From contig JAWUXM010000026.1 in NCBI GenBank assembly GCA_034111325.1, positions 1 through 36,953 on the forward strand: DNA of 36,953 nucleotides, in the 5' to 3' direction. Each line of letters opens with the position of its first letter. Position 1 is the stretch's first letter. The notes under the pieces were generated by a model, which was given only the letters and a program-made list of their open reading frames with translations, was not told the DNA's origin and did not search any database. The position numbers and the translations under genes were made by a program. This DNA comes from JAWUXM01 sp034111325. GTDB taxonomy: Bacteria > Pseudomonadota > Alphaproteobacteria > Rickettsiales > JABIRX01. This document shows, piece by piece, positions 7,302-16,268 of the stretch.

Positions 7302-10300
7302 TTATATACCGCCCATCTCCATAGTAGCATCAGCACCTTTCCTTGGTGTTATTGGTGCCCTCCTCCCCATGCTGCTTAACGCTCTTGGCGTTAATATTCC
7401 TTCCGCCACAGACAAAGGGCTTTTCCTGTCACCCCCTTTTTTCTCTGCTTGACTTGCCCACCTAACCCTTGGCAGAATGCGAGTAACTGATGCTGGTGTT
7501 GGTGCAACACTAAAGGAACCTCCATCACCAAGCCCCCGGAAATCGCTAGCAGGAGTAGCAGAAGGGCTTGCCACTAAATTCTCACCATCATCAAGACTAG
7601 TTGCCTCCATATGAGGAGCCGTGCCATCAGCAGAATTAGGTGATAGCATCAGAGCAACTCTACTGTTGGATCTACTCGCAGCTTTTGCAATCTCAGGGTT
7701 ATTCTTAGCACCCTTACGTAGGCGGGATAGAATCTTATCCATTTCCTGTTGCCCATCTGTGGCGCGTTGTAACCCCTCAAAAGTTTTATCAAGTTTACCA
7801 AAGCATTCCTGATAGCCGCTTATAACTTCCTCCTCCCTCCTCTCTATCCTCTCCTTAGTCTTCTCTATAAGAGTATTGTTAAACTTAATGGCGTCATTTA
7901 TAGTTTGCCCCTTATCCTTCAGCGATGCTAATGCCTCTTGCTTAGATACTAATGCCTCTTGCTGAAGAGCAGTGTTTTTATCTTCCAATAACCTGATGAT
8001 TTCTGCATTTACTTGCTCCTTATTGCTTGCTATGTCTTTTCGCTGCATCTCGCTTTCTGTCATTTCTTTTGCAATAATGCTTTGTTTATTTGACTGGCTT
8101 TGTAGCATTTTTAATTCATCCAGAAAGAAAATTACCTCCTGACCATACTGTGATTGCAGAGCTGTTAATTCACCTTCTAATTCTAGATAAGATATTCTCC
8201 CCTCTCTTAATAATTTCTCCGTATCCTCTGCATTATCTACCATATCATTTTCTAGATTTGATATTTTACCAGCCTGCTCTAAACTACTCTGTACCGACTC
8301 CTGCAAGCTTTTATGCAAAACATCTTTCTCTTGCCCTAAATCTTTTATTGATATTTGTGATTGTGTTAATTCCTCTTGAATTCCTGCCAACTGCTCAGTT
8401 AAATTCCCCCTCTCCTTCTCTTGAGAAAGATTTGTAACATTTGCTTCTGCGAGTTGTAGTAATAAATTTGCTTTATCCGTTTCTAATTGCTGGATTTTCC
8501 CAGCAACAGCGGCAACAGTCCCCCTTCTACCACCGCGTGGAGTTTTAGGCTTCCTCGGTGTTGTACTATTTTTACTTTTTGATTTAACTCTTGTGGCTTT
8601 TGTGGAAATATCATCCTTTGGCTTGCTGATTTCTTCTGCTAACCTCTGTAGCTCTGTTGCTACTGCTTCATGCTTTTCTAGCTCTCCTATTTTCTGCTGC
8701 AAAACAACAATTTCCTGCGTTTTTTCTGCCAAATGCTGATTTAATTTCTGCGCCTCTTCTAAAGCAGCATTTTTTTTCCCTAGGCTTGCTTGTAAATTTT
8801 CTTGCATTATCGCCAAGCCTTTTTGTGATTCCCCTAGTTCTTCTGCCGTAATCTTTACGGTTTGCTTCAATTCTTCTATTTCCAACAATTGTTGTGCATT
8901 AACACCTTCTAAGGAAGTGACTTTTTCTTGAGTACTCTGCAATTGATTTATTAACTCTGCCTGCTCTTTCAAATCCAACTCTCTTCCTTCCGCTAAAGCT
9001 TCAATAATGCTTTTTAGTTCGCCCCGTGCAGCAAGAAGTTCTTTCCGCATTTCTGCTTCTGCCTGTATTTTTCCCTGCAACTCTGCCTGCAACGCTTTTA
9101 TTTCTCCTTCCTGCCCTTCTATCGCCGGATTAGCATTTTTACTAAACCTGATGATTTGCTTCTGTAGATGGTTTATTTCCTGAATCTTTAGCTTTAAAAA
9201 AGCATTGCTGGCTTTAATGCTATTTTGTGATTGTTCCACTTTTTGTTCGAATCCCTTAATTCTGCTAGTATCACGTTTTATTTTTTGTGTATTATTATCA
9301 TTAACTTTTTGCAACGCTATGTTCCTTTTGCATATTGTTTGATATGCCTCTTTTAACCAGTGGCTATTTGAATCTTTTTGTGCAGATTGTGCATCTTGAA
9401 GAATTTGCCCAGGAACTGTTGAACAAAAATCTGACTTTTGCTTTTTTTGCATAAATTCTAAACTTACATCTTGGTCTTCAATATCAATCTTAGCACCACA
9501 AGAAAGCAATAAATATACGATGTTTGTAGCATCCTCCTTATGTTTTTCATCAACAGCACTATATAAACTAGCATGTAAGGCTGTATGCCGCTCCTCATCT
9601 TGCACATTGCAATCAACGCCGCCTGCGAGAATAACCTTGACCGTGGCCACATCGAGATTGGCACAGGCAATAAATAAGGCTGTCTGCCCTTGCGCATCAC
9701 GCAAATTAGGATTAGCCCCATGCTCCAACAGCAATTCAGATATATTATGTTTTTTTCCATAGGCAGCGAAGTGCAAAGCTGTGTTTCTATCTAGCGTCCG
9801 AAAGTTGGCATTAGCCCCGCATCTTAAAAGCAACTCAGCCATAGCAATATTGCCCCGCAGAGAAGCATCTTGCAAAAGAGTAGTGCCTTTTTGAGGTAAC
9901 TCAATATCAGCATCAACACCCAATTGTGAAAGACGCTCGACAAATCCTAATTTACCCCTTTCTGCAGCTATATGAATTGGTGCATAACCCTTAGAATTCC
10001 GTGCCACAAGAGCATCTGCAAATATGTTAGATATTGTGTTATTGTTACTCTTTCTAACCAAGTTATATAACTGGCCTAAACCTCGCCCAGCACCTTGTGT
10101 AGCTAATTGGTGAATAACATTATCACCATTACTGTCTTTTTCTAAAAGTCGTATATGAAGTAATGAAGGAATATCTTGCTCTGTAATTTTTGTTTTCTGA
10201 TCCTTTTCATAATTTTCTCCTAACAACAAACTCAGCACAGAAGGGCTAAGAGTAACGTGTGTTTCATCAACCCCTTTTTTTTCTTCTGCAACATTATCAA

Positions 10301-10346
10301 GGTGATCTAGTTGATTTACTGATGGTTTTATTTTTTTCTTACGCAT
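7302..10346 (-). CDS. Ankyrin-repeat / coiled-coil protein, candidate host-interaction protein
   Basis: About 1014 residues in three parts. Residues about 72-290 hold five or six ankyrin repeats, seen as G-x-T-A-L-H-x-A-A...V-x-x-L-L-x-x-G-A-N/D-x-N units (for example near 187, 220 and 253). Residues about 360-900 are a long Gln/Glu/Lys/Leu-rich coiled coil, interrupted near 625-655 by a Lys/Arg/Pro/Thr segment containing PRGGRRG. Residues about 910-1014 are Ser/Pro/Thr/Ala-rich and probably disordered. There is no signal peptide or membrane segment. The frame is open up to 10460, but I start at the ATG at 10346 because a TTGTGT-N17-TATGCT promoter at 10381-10409 would start transcription downstream of that extension. 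Ankyrin proteins in intracellular bacteria are often secreted effectors; no secretion evidence exists here. Confidence 0.85.
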   Translation of the reverse strand: MRKKKIKPSVNQLDHLDNVAEEKKGVDETHVTLSPSVLSLLLGENYEKDQKTKITEQDIPSLLHIRLLEKDSNGDNVIHQLATQGAGRGLGQLYNLVRKSNNNTISNIFADALVARNSKGYAPIHIAAERGKLGFVERLSQLGVDADIELPQKGTTLLQDASLRGNIAMAELLLRCGANANFRTLDRNTALHFAAYGKKHNISELLLEHGANPNLRDAQGQTALFIACANLDVATVKVILAGGVDCNVQDEERHTALHASLYSAVDEKHKEDATNIVYLLLSCGAKIDIEDQDVSLEFMQKKQKSDFCSTVPGQILQDAQSAQKDSNSHWLKEAYQTICKRNIALQKVNDNNTQKIKRDTSRIKGFEQKVEQSQNSIKASNAFLKLKIQEINHLQKQIIRFSKNANPAIEGQEGEIKALQAELQGKIQAEAEMRKELLAARGELKSIIEALAEGRELDLKEQAELINQLQSTQEKVTSLEGVNAQQLLEIEELKQTVKITAEELGESQKGLAIMQENLQASLGKKNAALEEAQKLNQHLAEKTQEIVVLQQKIGELEKHEAVATELQRLAEEISKPKDDISTKATRVKSKSKNSTTPRKPKTPRGGRRGTVAAVAGKIQQLETDKANLLLQLAEANVTNLSQEKERGNLTEQLAGIQEELTQSQISIKDLGQEKDVLHKSLQESVQSSLEQAGKISNLENDMVDNAEDTEKLLREGRISYLELEGELTALQSQYGQEVIFFLDELKMLQSQSNKQSIIAKEMTESEMQRKDIASNKEQVNAEIIRLLEDKNTALQQEALVSKQEALASLKDKGQTINDAIKFNNTLIEKTKERIERREEEVISGYQECFGKLDKTFEGLQRATDGQQEMDKILSRLRKGAKNNPEIAKAASRSNSRVALMLSPNSADGTAPHMEATSLDDGENLVASPSATPASDFRGLGDGGSFSVAPTPASVTRILPRVRWASQAEKKGGDRKSPLSVAEGILTPRALSSMGRRAPITPRKGADATMEMGGI

Positions 10347-10380
10347 ATTGACCCTATAAAAAATTACTGATTTCGTAGCA

Positions 10381-10409
10381 AGCATAACACAAAATCTGAC
10401 CCTACACAA
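10381..10409 (-). promoter_or_regulatory. Sigma70-type promoter for the ankyrin gene
   Basis: On the minus strand TTGTGT (10404-10409), a 17-base spacer, then TATGCT (10381-10386). Transcription would start near 10374, giving a leader of about 28 bases before the ATG at 10346. Confidence 0.6.
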
Positions 10410-10511
10410 GTAAAAGTTGCATAACTGCATTAAAAATGCCGCAGATCTCTCTGTGAGCAAGGTCCGTTAATTTTTACAACTTAGACTATTTCTTTAAAAT
10501 TCACATTAGGG

Positions 10512-10540
10512 TTGTATTGGCTTCAAAAATATGTTATAAT
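10512..10540 (+). promoter_or_regulatory. Sigma70-type promoter for the S8-like autotransporter
   Basis: TTGTAT (10512-10517), a 17-base spacer, and a consensus TATAAT (10535-10540). The predicted start is near 10547, about 35 bases before the ATG at 10582. Confidence 0.65.
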
Positions 10541-10581
10541 AAAATTGTAGTGAAATTAGAGAATATTTTCCGGTAAAGAAA

Positions 10582-12876
10582 ATGAAAATTCTAGGAGTAC
10601 TTATATTATTATTATTACAAGGTTGCTTCGCAGGAGAACAATATCAAAACTCCCCTGTAACCTCAGAACCAGAAGCCCCAGCGGTCGATAGTTGGCTTTT
10701 AACTGAAGCAGATTTAGATGAAGCTGACCCTACCTCCCTAATATCAACTTACAAAACTACTGAATATAGCCTCCAAGCTGGCTTGGAAGACATGCAAACA
10801 GCTAAAGCATATGCTCTACTCGATAAAAATAGCTTAAGCATCGCAGGTGATAATGTAAAAGTAGCTATATTATCAACAGGAGTGGACGCTACGCAAAGCG
10901 ACCTAGATAACAATATTGCTGCTAGCGGCCATACTGCGGATGGATTAACTGACCAAACTCTAATCAGTGAAGCATATGCGGGAACAGGAAGTGCCTCAGT
11001 TATTGCAGCTGAAAAAGCAGCAGATGCAACAATGCATGGAGTCGCATACAATTCTAAAATTACCTCAATTAGAATGAGAGGAACTTATTCCACTAGTGAT
11101 TGGAAACAAGATACAATTGATAGCGGCGCAAGCATAATTCATATTGGGTTTACAGAAACTAGCCCTTCAGAATCTTTAATTGCAGATTACAAAACAAAAT
11201 TCACTGACATTATAAATGCTTCGGTCAGCAACTTAATTATAGTTTCTAAAGGACAATCTACCACTGATAATGACTTAGGCCTATTAGCCGATGATGTAGG
11301 CCTTGCTGGACGCGTAATTGCTGTTGCCACTTATAATAAAAATGGAGTTGTTAGCGGACAAGGAGATTGCACTGGAGTTCAAGATTATTGCTTGGTAGGA
11401 ACTTCAAGCTATTATCCAGACTCTCTTGCCGTAGGTTATGTTGGAGCACCTGAGCATCTTGATGTTTTAAACGCATCCTTCGTCTCTGGTGCCGCAACCG
11501 TAATTAAAGGTGCATGGCCAAGCCTAAATGGTGCACAAATCGTCCAATTATTACTTGAAACTGCAACCGATTTAGGAGAGGTAGGAACCGATAGCATTTA
11601 CGGAAGAGGAAAATTAAATTTATACGAAGCTGTTAAGGCACAAGGTTCTGCCACAATAAGCTATAGTGCTTCAGCTCTTGCACTTGGCTACTCACCTGCA
11701 TCATCATCATTAGAAATGTCTTCTAGCTTTGGCGATGCATTAAGCTTAAATATCAATCCAATAATTTCTCAAACCGTATTCTTTGATAAATATGGTCGTG
11801 ATTATGACGCATCACTAGATCAAAGAGCAACCAGTAAAACAACCAATCTATTATCAGAAAAATTGAGCACCTCAGAGAGTGATTATTATTCTGTAGTTAA
11901 TACTAACAAAGTGAAATTCGGAGTTATATCACTTAACCAAACTGACCTAAGCAGCAAGTTTATTGCTCCTGAACAACAAGATGCTCTAACAAAGGAAACT
12001 GCTAGCTTTTCTTTATCACAAGAAACAAAAGACAAAAAGGGTATATTTAGCTTTAGCTTTAACTCCACACCAAAAAGCTTCGTCGAAAAAGATAGTAGCT
12101 TTGATAATCTTAACCTAATTAGTCCCGTTTATTTTGATAGTAGCTTTAAGAACTTCTCTAGCAGTAATGCTGACAAAGCTAACATCAACTTCATACACAA
12201 GCTAACTAACGACTTACAATTAGGCTTCTTCGCTTCTGACGATAACATCAAAGAAGGAAGCCAAGAAAGTAACAATCTTATCGCAGCTAATTTAGGCTAC
12301 CAATTTAGTAATAAATTCAAATTTGCTTTTGAAGCAGGTCACTTAGTTGAAGCCGCAGATCAGTTTCTAAATGCCAAATCTGCAGGCGCATTTAGTACAG
12401 CTGATAGAACAAATAGCCAATATTATCACTTATCTGCCAATTATAAATTATCTCAAAATTATGAAGCAATTGCTTCTTACACAAAAGGTGAAAGCAGCAT
12501 TAATGGTAATGAATATGGAATCTTCCGTGCCTTTAGAAATGTTGAATCAAGAGCCTTTGCCCTTGGTGTGGTAAGAGATAATTTCTACAAAGGTAAGTTA
12601 GGGTTTATTTACACCGAGCCTTTAAGAGTCACTTCTGGAGAAGTGGACATTGATATACCAGTTGGTCTTGATAGCAAAGGTAACGCAGTAAGATTACAAC
12701 AAACTGCTTCCTTGGAGCCAAGTGGTAAAGAACAAAATTTTGAGATATTTTACGATCACAAAGTTAGCGAATTAACTAATATAAACTTTAACTATCTTTT
12801 AAGAAAAGATGCCAACCATGTTGCTTCTGCTGCAGATGAAGCGATCTTCCTAATAACTTTCAAAATAATTAAATAA
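10582..12876 (+). CDS. Lipoprotein autotransporter with degenerate subtilisin-like (S8) passenger
   Basis: A 764-residue protein. Residues 1-14 are a hydrophobic signal ending in lipobox L-Q-G with Cys15, so it is probably a lipoprotein. Residues about 75-355 follow the S8 subtilase layout: V-K-V-A-I-L-S-T-G-V-D (91-102), A-G-T-G-S-A-S-V-I-A-A (133-143), M-H-G-V-A-Y, and N-A-S-F-V-S-G-A-A (297-305) followed by P-S-L-N-G-A-Q-I. At all four key sites the residue differs: Asp to Ser98, His to Ala133, oxyanion Asn to Gln (about 225), Ser to Val295. From about 370 to the end the pattern is amphipathic beta strands typical of an autotransporter barrel, with a final G-K-E-Q-N-F-E-I-F-Y-D...H-V-A-S-A-A-D-E block that resembles the C-terminus of alphaproteobacterial S8 autotransporters. 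It ends in Lys rather than Phe. Its stop overlaps the convergent gatB by 8 bases. Confidence 0.75.
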   Translation: MKILGVLILLLLQGCFAGEQYQNSPVTSEPEAPAVDSWLLTEADLDEADPTSLISTYKTTEYSLQAGLEDMQTAKAYALLDKNSLSIAGDNVKVAILSTGVDATQSDLDNNIAASGHTADGLTDQTLISEAYAGTGSASVIAAEKAADATMHGVAYNSKITSIRMRGTYSTSDWKQDTIDSGASIIHIGFTETSPSESLIADYKTKFTDIINASVSNLIIVSKGQSTTDNDLGLLADDVGLAGRVIAVATYNKNGVVSGQGDCTGVQDYCLVGTSSYYPDSLAVGYVGAPEHLDVLNASFVSGAATVIKGAWPSLNGAQIVQLLLETATDLGEVGTDSIYGRGKLNLYEAVKAQGSATISYSASALALGYSPASSSLEMSSSFGDALSLNINPIISQTVFFDKYGRDYDASLDQRATSKTTNLLSEKLSTSESDYYSVVNTNKVKFGVISLNQTDLSSKFIAPEQQDALTKETASFSLSQETKDKKGIFSFSFNSTPKSFVEKDSSFDNLNLISPVYFDSSFKNFSSSNADKANINFIHKLTNDLQLGFFASDDNIKEGSQESNNLIAANLGYQFSNKFKFAFEAGHLVEAADQFLNAKSAGAFSTADRTNSQYYHLSANYKLSQNYEAIASYTKGESSINGNEYGIFRAFRNVESRAFALGVVRDNFYKGKLGFIYTEPLRVTSGEVDIDIPVGLDSKGNAVRLQQTASLEPSGKEQNFEIFYDHKVSELTNINFNYLLRKDANHVASAADEAIFLITFKIIK

Positions 12877-14326
12877 GCTTTTTCTTAAGCAAGGTATTAA
12901 CCGCTTGTGGGTTCGCCTTTCCACCAGTTTCCTTCATCACTTGCCCGACGAAAAAACCAAATAACTTATCCTTGCCGCTGCGATATTCAGCAAGTTTTTC
13001 TGGGTTATTTTTCAGCACTTCATCAATTATCTTCTCAATCGCAGAATCATCACTAATTTGCTCCAACCCTTCTGATTTAACGATGTCGCTAGCAGACTTA
13101 CCGCTTGCAAACATTTTATCCAAAACATCTTTGGCGATTTTACCAGAAATTGTATTATTTTCGATCAAGCCAATTAACTCTGCAAGATTTGCACTTGTCA
13201 CTGGGCTCTCTAAAATAGTCTTTCCTGCCTTATTCAAGCGCCCAAAAAGCTCACCAGTAAGCCAACTAGCTGCTAATTTTGGATTTGCTTTAATGACAAG
13301 CTCTTCAAAGAATTTCGCCGTGTCTAAATCAGCAATAATTACATTCGCATCGTAATTCGACAAGCCAAAATCCTTAATGTATTTTTGCTTTTTCTGCTCA
13401 GGCAATTCAGGCAATGAATTTTTTATTTCATCAACATATTCTTGCAATAATTCTAAAGGCAATAAATCAGGGTCAGGAAAATAGCGATAATCATGTGCAT
13501 CTTCCTTTGTGCGCATAGTTTTTGTTTCACCGCTTGCTACATTAAATAATCTAGTCTCTTGATCAACTACGCCGCCCTCCTCAATTAAGGCAATTTGTCT
13601 TTTTGCTTCAAACTCAATTGCTTGCTGGATGTAGCGTACTGAATTTAGATTTTTAATTTCACAACGTGTACCAAGCTCCTTATCACCAACTTTGCGCACT
13701 GAAACATTAGCGTCACAACGCATTGAGCCTTTATCCATATCACCATCACAAGTTTCAACATAGCGTAAAATTGTGCGTAATTTTTTAACAAATGCACCCG
13801 CTTCATCTGGTGAAGTCATTTCTGGCTTGGTAACAAGCTCCATCAGCGGCACGCCACTACGGTTTAAATCAATAAAGCTTTCAGTTGGACTTTGGTCATG
13901 CATGGATTTCCCCGCATCCTGCTCCATATGGATGCGCTCTAAATTAACAATCTTGCTTTCTCCTTCTGCCAAATCAATCACCACTTCACCGCCTGTTACA
14001 ATTGGGTCAGAAAATTGTGAAATCTGATAACCTTGCGGCAAATCTGCATAGAAATAATTTTTACGATCAAAAACTGAATAAAGGTTAATTTGCCCATTCA
14101 GTGCTAAACCCGTCTTCACCGCTAGACGCACTGCTTCTTCATTTAAGACTGGCAACATACCCGGCATGGCAGCGTCAATCATTGACACATGTGAATTTGG
14201 TTCCGCTCCGAAATCTGCACTACTGCGTGAAAATAATTTGGATTTTGTGTTAATTTGCGCGTGAATTTCCAGCCCTATTACTAACTCCCAATCGCCTGTC
14301 TTGCCTTGCAGAATATATTTAGCCAT
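12869..14326 (-). CDS. gatB: Asp-tRNA(Asn)/Glu-tRNA(Gln) amidotransferase subunit B
   Basis: GatB carries the tRNA-binding and kinase part of GatCAB, which converts mischarged Glu-tRNA(Gln) and Asp-tRNA(Asn) to the correct amides. The 485-residue protein starts with G-D-W-E-L-V-I-G-L-E-I-H-A-Q and contains R-K-N-Y-F-Y-A-D-L-P-Q-G-Y-Q-I-S-Q, S-F-I-D-L-N-R-S-G-V-P-L-M-E-L-V and G-S-M-R-C-D-A-N-V-S. It finishes with the YqeY-like tail domain (about 390-485) used for tRNA recognition. Its ATG shares one base with the gatA stop (TAATG), so it is the last gene of a gatC-gatA-gatB operon. Its 3' end overlaps the facing autotransporter gene by 8 bases. Confidence 0.97.
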   Translation of the reverse strand: MAKYILQGKTGDWELVIGLEIHAQINTKSKLFSRSSADFGAEPNSHVSMIDAAMPGMLPVLNEEAVRLAVKTGLALNGQINLYSVFDRKNYFYADLPQGYQISQFSDPIVTGGEVVIDLAEGESKIVNLERIHMEQDAGKSMHDQSPTESFIDLNRSGVPLMELVTKPEMTSPDEAGAFVKKLRTILRYVETCDGDMDKGSMRCDANVSVRKVGDKELGTRCEIKNLNSVRYIQQAIEFEAKRQIALIEEGGVVDQETRLFNVASGETKTMRTKEDAHDYRYFPDPDLLPLELLQEYVDEIKNSLPELPEQKKQKYIKDFGLSNYDANVIIADLDTAKFFEELVIKANPKLAASWLTGELFGRLNKAGKTILESPVTSANLAELIGLIENNTISGKIAKDVLDKMFASGKSASDIVKSEGLEQISDDSAIEKIIDEVLKNNPEKLAEYRSGKDKLFGFFVGQVMKETGGKANPQAVNTLLKKKLI

Positions 14327-15807
14327 TAGAAAATATAATTTAATTTATGTTGTTTGAAATTTAATGCTTCCTCAAGATTAAGAGCCGCTTTGAATAATGT
14401 CTCTTCTGCAAAAGGTTTCGCCAATAGTTGCAAACTAAGTGGCATCCCCCGCGCTGATAAACCAGCGGGAATTGATATCGCTGGCACGCCAGCAAGATTC
14501 GCCGCCACCGTAAATACATCATTTAAATACATCTCAATAGTACTTAATTTCTCATCCTTTGAGAATGCGTCATTTGGCGTAGTTGGCGTTAAAATTACAT
14601 CTACTTGCTCAAAAGCTTTATCAAAATCTTCCTTAATTAAACGGCGGGTTTGCAAAGCTTTGGTATAATAAGCATCGTAATAACCAGCAGATAAAACATA
14701 TGTGCCAACCATGATTCGTTTTTTAACTTCCTTACCAAAACCCGCAGCTCTGGTCTTTTCATACATATCATCTAGCGAATCCCCCTCGTCACAAATGCGC
14801 AAACCATAACGCACACCATCAAACCTTGCTAAATTTGAAGATGCTTCGGCCGTCGCCACAATATAATAAGTTGGGTCTGCATATTTAGTCATAGGCAAGC
14901 TAATCTCGACAATTTCTGCACCAGCTTTTTTGAGCATTTCTGCACCTTCTTCCCATAGTTTCTTGATTTGGCTATCCATACCATCGATCTGATATTCCTT
15001 AGGAATACCTACTTTTAAACCTTTAATATCTTGTTTAGCTAATTGATTAAAATCTGGCACAGCAACATTTGCCGAAGTAGAATCCTTAGGGTCAAAACCT
15101 GCCATTGCTGAGAACATCAACGCAGAATCCCCTACTGTTTTAGTCATTGGCCCCGCTTGATCAAGAGAACTTGCATAGGCAATCATCCCCCAACGCGAGC
15201 ATCTGCCAAAACTTGGCTTAAAACCAACCAGACCTGTAAAAGATGCTGGCTGACGAACCGAGCCGCCTGTATCACTTCCGATTGATGCAGCGCAAAAATT
15301 TGCTGCTACTGCTGCTGCCGAGCCACCAGAAGAACCACCCGGAACTAGAATCTTCTCATCATTATTTCTTTTGAGTGGGTTATTAACCTGCCCATAATAG
15401 CTGTTAGAACTTGCCGAACCCATAGCGAACTCATCCATGTTTAGCTTACCAATCATCACAGCACCATTGCGCCATAAATTACTGGTCACAGTTGATTCAT
15501 AGGTTGGAGTAAAATTATGCAGTATGTGTGATGCACACGTGGTCAACACGCCTTTTGTACAGAAATTATCCTTAATACCAATTGGTAAACCAGTAAGCAA
15601 ACCAACCTCACCTTGCGCAATTTGTTCATCCGCCTTCACGGCCTTTTCTAAAGCCGCCTCAAGATCTTGCGTAATGAAGCTATTAATTCGGCCTTCATTC
15701 TGTTTAATATTGGTAATATAGCTTTGGGTTAGCTCTTTTGCAGAAAACTCTTTTTTTAATAAAGCAGCTTTCGCCTCTAACAAACTTAGCTTGGTGATAT
15801 CAGTCAT
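14326..15807 (-). CDS. gatA: Asp-tRNA(Asn)/Glu-tRNA(Gln) amidotransferase subunit A
   Basis: GatA is the glutaminase subunit of GatCAB. The 493-residue protein belongs to the amidase-signature family with an intact Ser-cisSer-Lys triad: Lys79 in P-I-G-I-K-D-N, Ser159 in V-P-G-G-S-S-G-G-S, and Ser183 in S-D-T-G-G-S-V-R. The 24-residue spacing between the two serines is that of characterised GatA. It starts 7 bases after the gatC stop and overlaps gatB by one base. Together with glyQ and glyS this gives two translation modules in the window. Presence of GatCAB implies indirect charging of Gln and/or Asn tRNA in this organism. Confidence 0.97.
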   Translation of the reverse strand: MTDITKLSLLEAKAALLKKEFSAKELTQSYITNIKQNEGRINSFITQDLEAALEKAVKADEQIAQGEVGLLTGLPIGIKDNFCTKGVLTTCASHILHNFTPTYESTVTSNLWRNGAVMIGKLNMDEFAMGSASSNSYYGQVNNPLKRNNDEKILVPGGSSGGSAAAVAANFCAASIGSDTGGSVRQPASFTGLVGFKPSFGRCSRWGMIAYASSLDQAGPMTKTVGDSALMFSAMAGFDPKDSTSANVAVPDFNQLAKQDIKGLKVGIPKEYQIDGMDSQIKKLWEEGAEMLKKAGAEIVEISLPMTKYADPTYYIVATAEASSNLARFDGVRYGLRICDEGDSLDDMYEKTRAAGFGKEVKKRIMVGTYVLSAGYYDAYYTKALQTRRLIKEDFDKAFEQVDVILTPTTPNDAFSKDEKLSTIEMYLNDVFTVAANLAGVPAISIPAGLSARGMPLSLQLLAKPFAEETLFKAALNLEEALNFKQHKLNYIF

Positions 15808-15814
15808 GTATATA

Positions 15815-16111
15815 TTAAGATTCAGAAATTACTTTTGGAACAGCGAAAAAGTCATATTTACGCGATGATGCATTTTTGAGCACATCCTCAACATAATCAC
15901 CATCACTTACTTCATCTTTAGCGAGGCGCAATTTATTTTCCACACCAATCATAGGCACGACATTATCAGTGTTTACTTCACTCAGTTCTTCAACCCAATC
16001 TAACGTTGCAGAAACACCTTCATGCAGCCTTGTAATCTCCCCTTCATCTGCCAAGCGAATACGTGATAATTTAGCGATTTTTAATATTTGTTCTTTCGTT
16101 ATTTTTGTCAT
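15815..16111 (-). CDS. gatC: Asp-tRNA(Asn)/Glu-tRNA(Gln) amidotransferase subunit C
   Basis: A 98-residue GatC, the small subunit that wraps around and stabilises GatA and links it to GatB. The typical pattern is visible: I-x-K-I-A-K-L-S-R-I near residue 10, a helix with L-D-W-V-E-E-L-S-E-V-N-T, then V-x-P-M as in other GatC proteins, and a C-terminal A-x-x-x-x-x-Y-D-F-F-A-V-P-K-V. It is the first gene of gatC-gatA-gatB. Just upstream on the minus strand lies the second copy of the long hairpin element. The 50 bases before the ATG are AT-rich and could hold a promoter, but I cannot pick one with confidence. Confidence 0.95.
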   Translation of the reverse strand: MTKITKEQILKIAKLSRIRLADEGEITRLHEGVSATLDWVEELSEVNTDNVVPMIGVENKLRLAKDEVSDGDYVEDVLKNASSRKYDFFAVPKVISES

Positions 16112-16162
16112 TTTTTATTTAACACTAATATAATTTTATCATTCATTCCTCAAAAGTTAAAA

Positions 16163-16268
16163 ATTTTTGGAGGGATTTTTGTCAAATGTCCTGCTTGAAC
16201 GAGTGAGCGTATACTTCATACGTGACTCGAGCGAAAGCAGGTTATTTGGCAAAAAGCACCCAAAAAGA
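16163..16268 (-). repeat. Dispersed long-hairpin element, copy 2 (3' of arsC)
   Basis: A 106-base imperfect inverted repeat that begins directly after the arsC stop codon. The central stem is CGTAT (16208-16212) / ATACG (16218-16222) with loop ACTTC. The middle arms pair TGTCCTGCTT (left) with AAGCAGGTTA (right), and the outer blocks pair GATTTTTG with GGCAAAAAGC. It is the best preserved of the three copies. T-runs flank both ends. Confidence 0.82.

Noticed and set aside
9464..9762. Short frames on both strands within the ankyrin repeats
   Set aside because: They are out-of-frame shadows produced by the repeat composition, without starts or domains of their own.
10347..10460. N-terminal extension of the ankyrin protein
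   Set aside because: The predicted promoter lies inside it, and the extra residues (Cys/Phe/Val-rich) do not match the hydrophilic N-terminus that follows.
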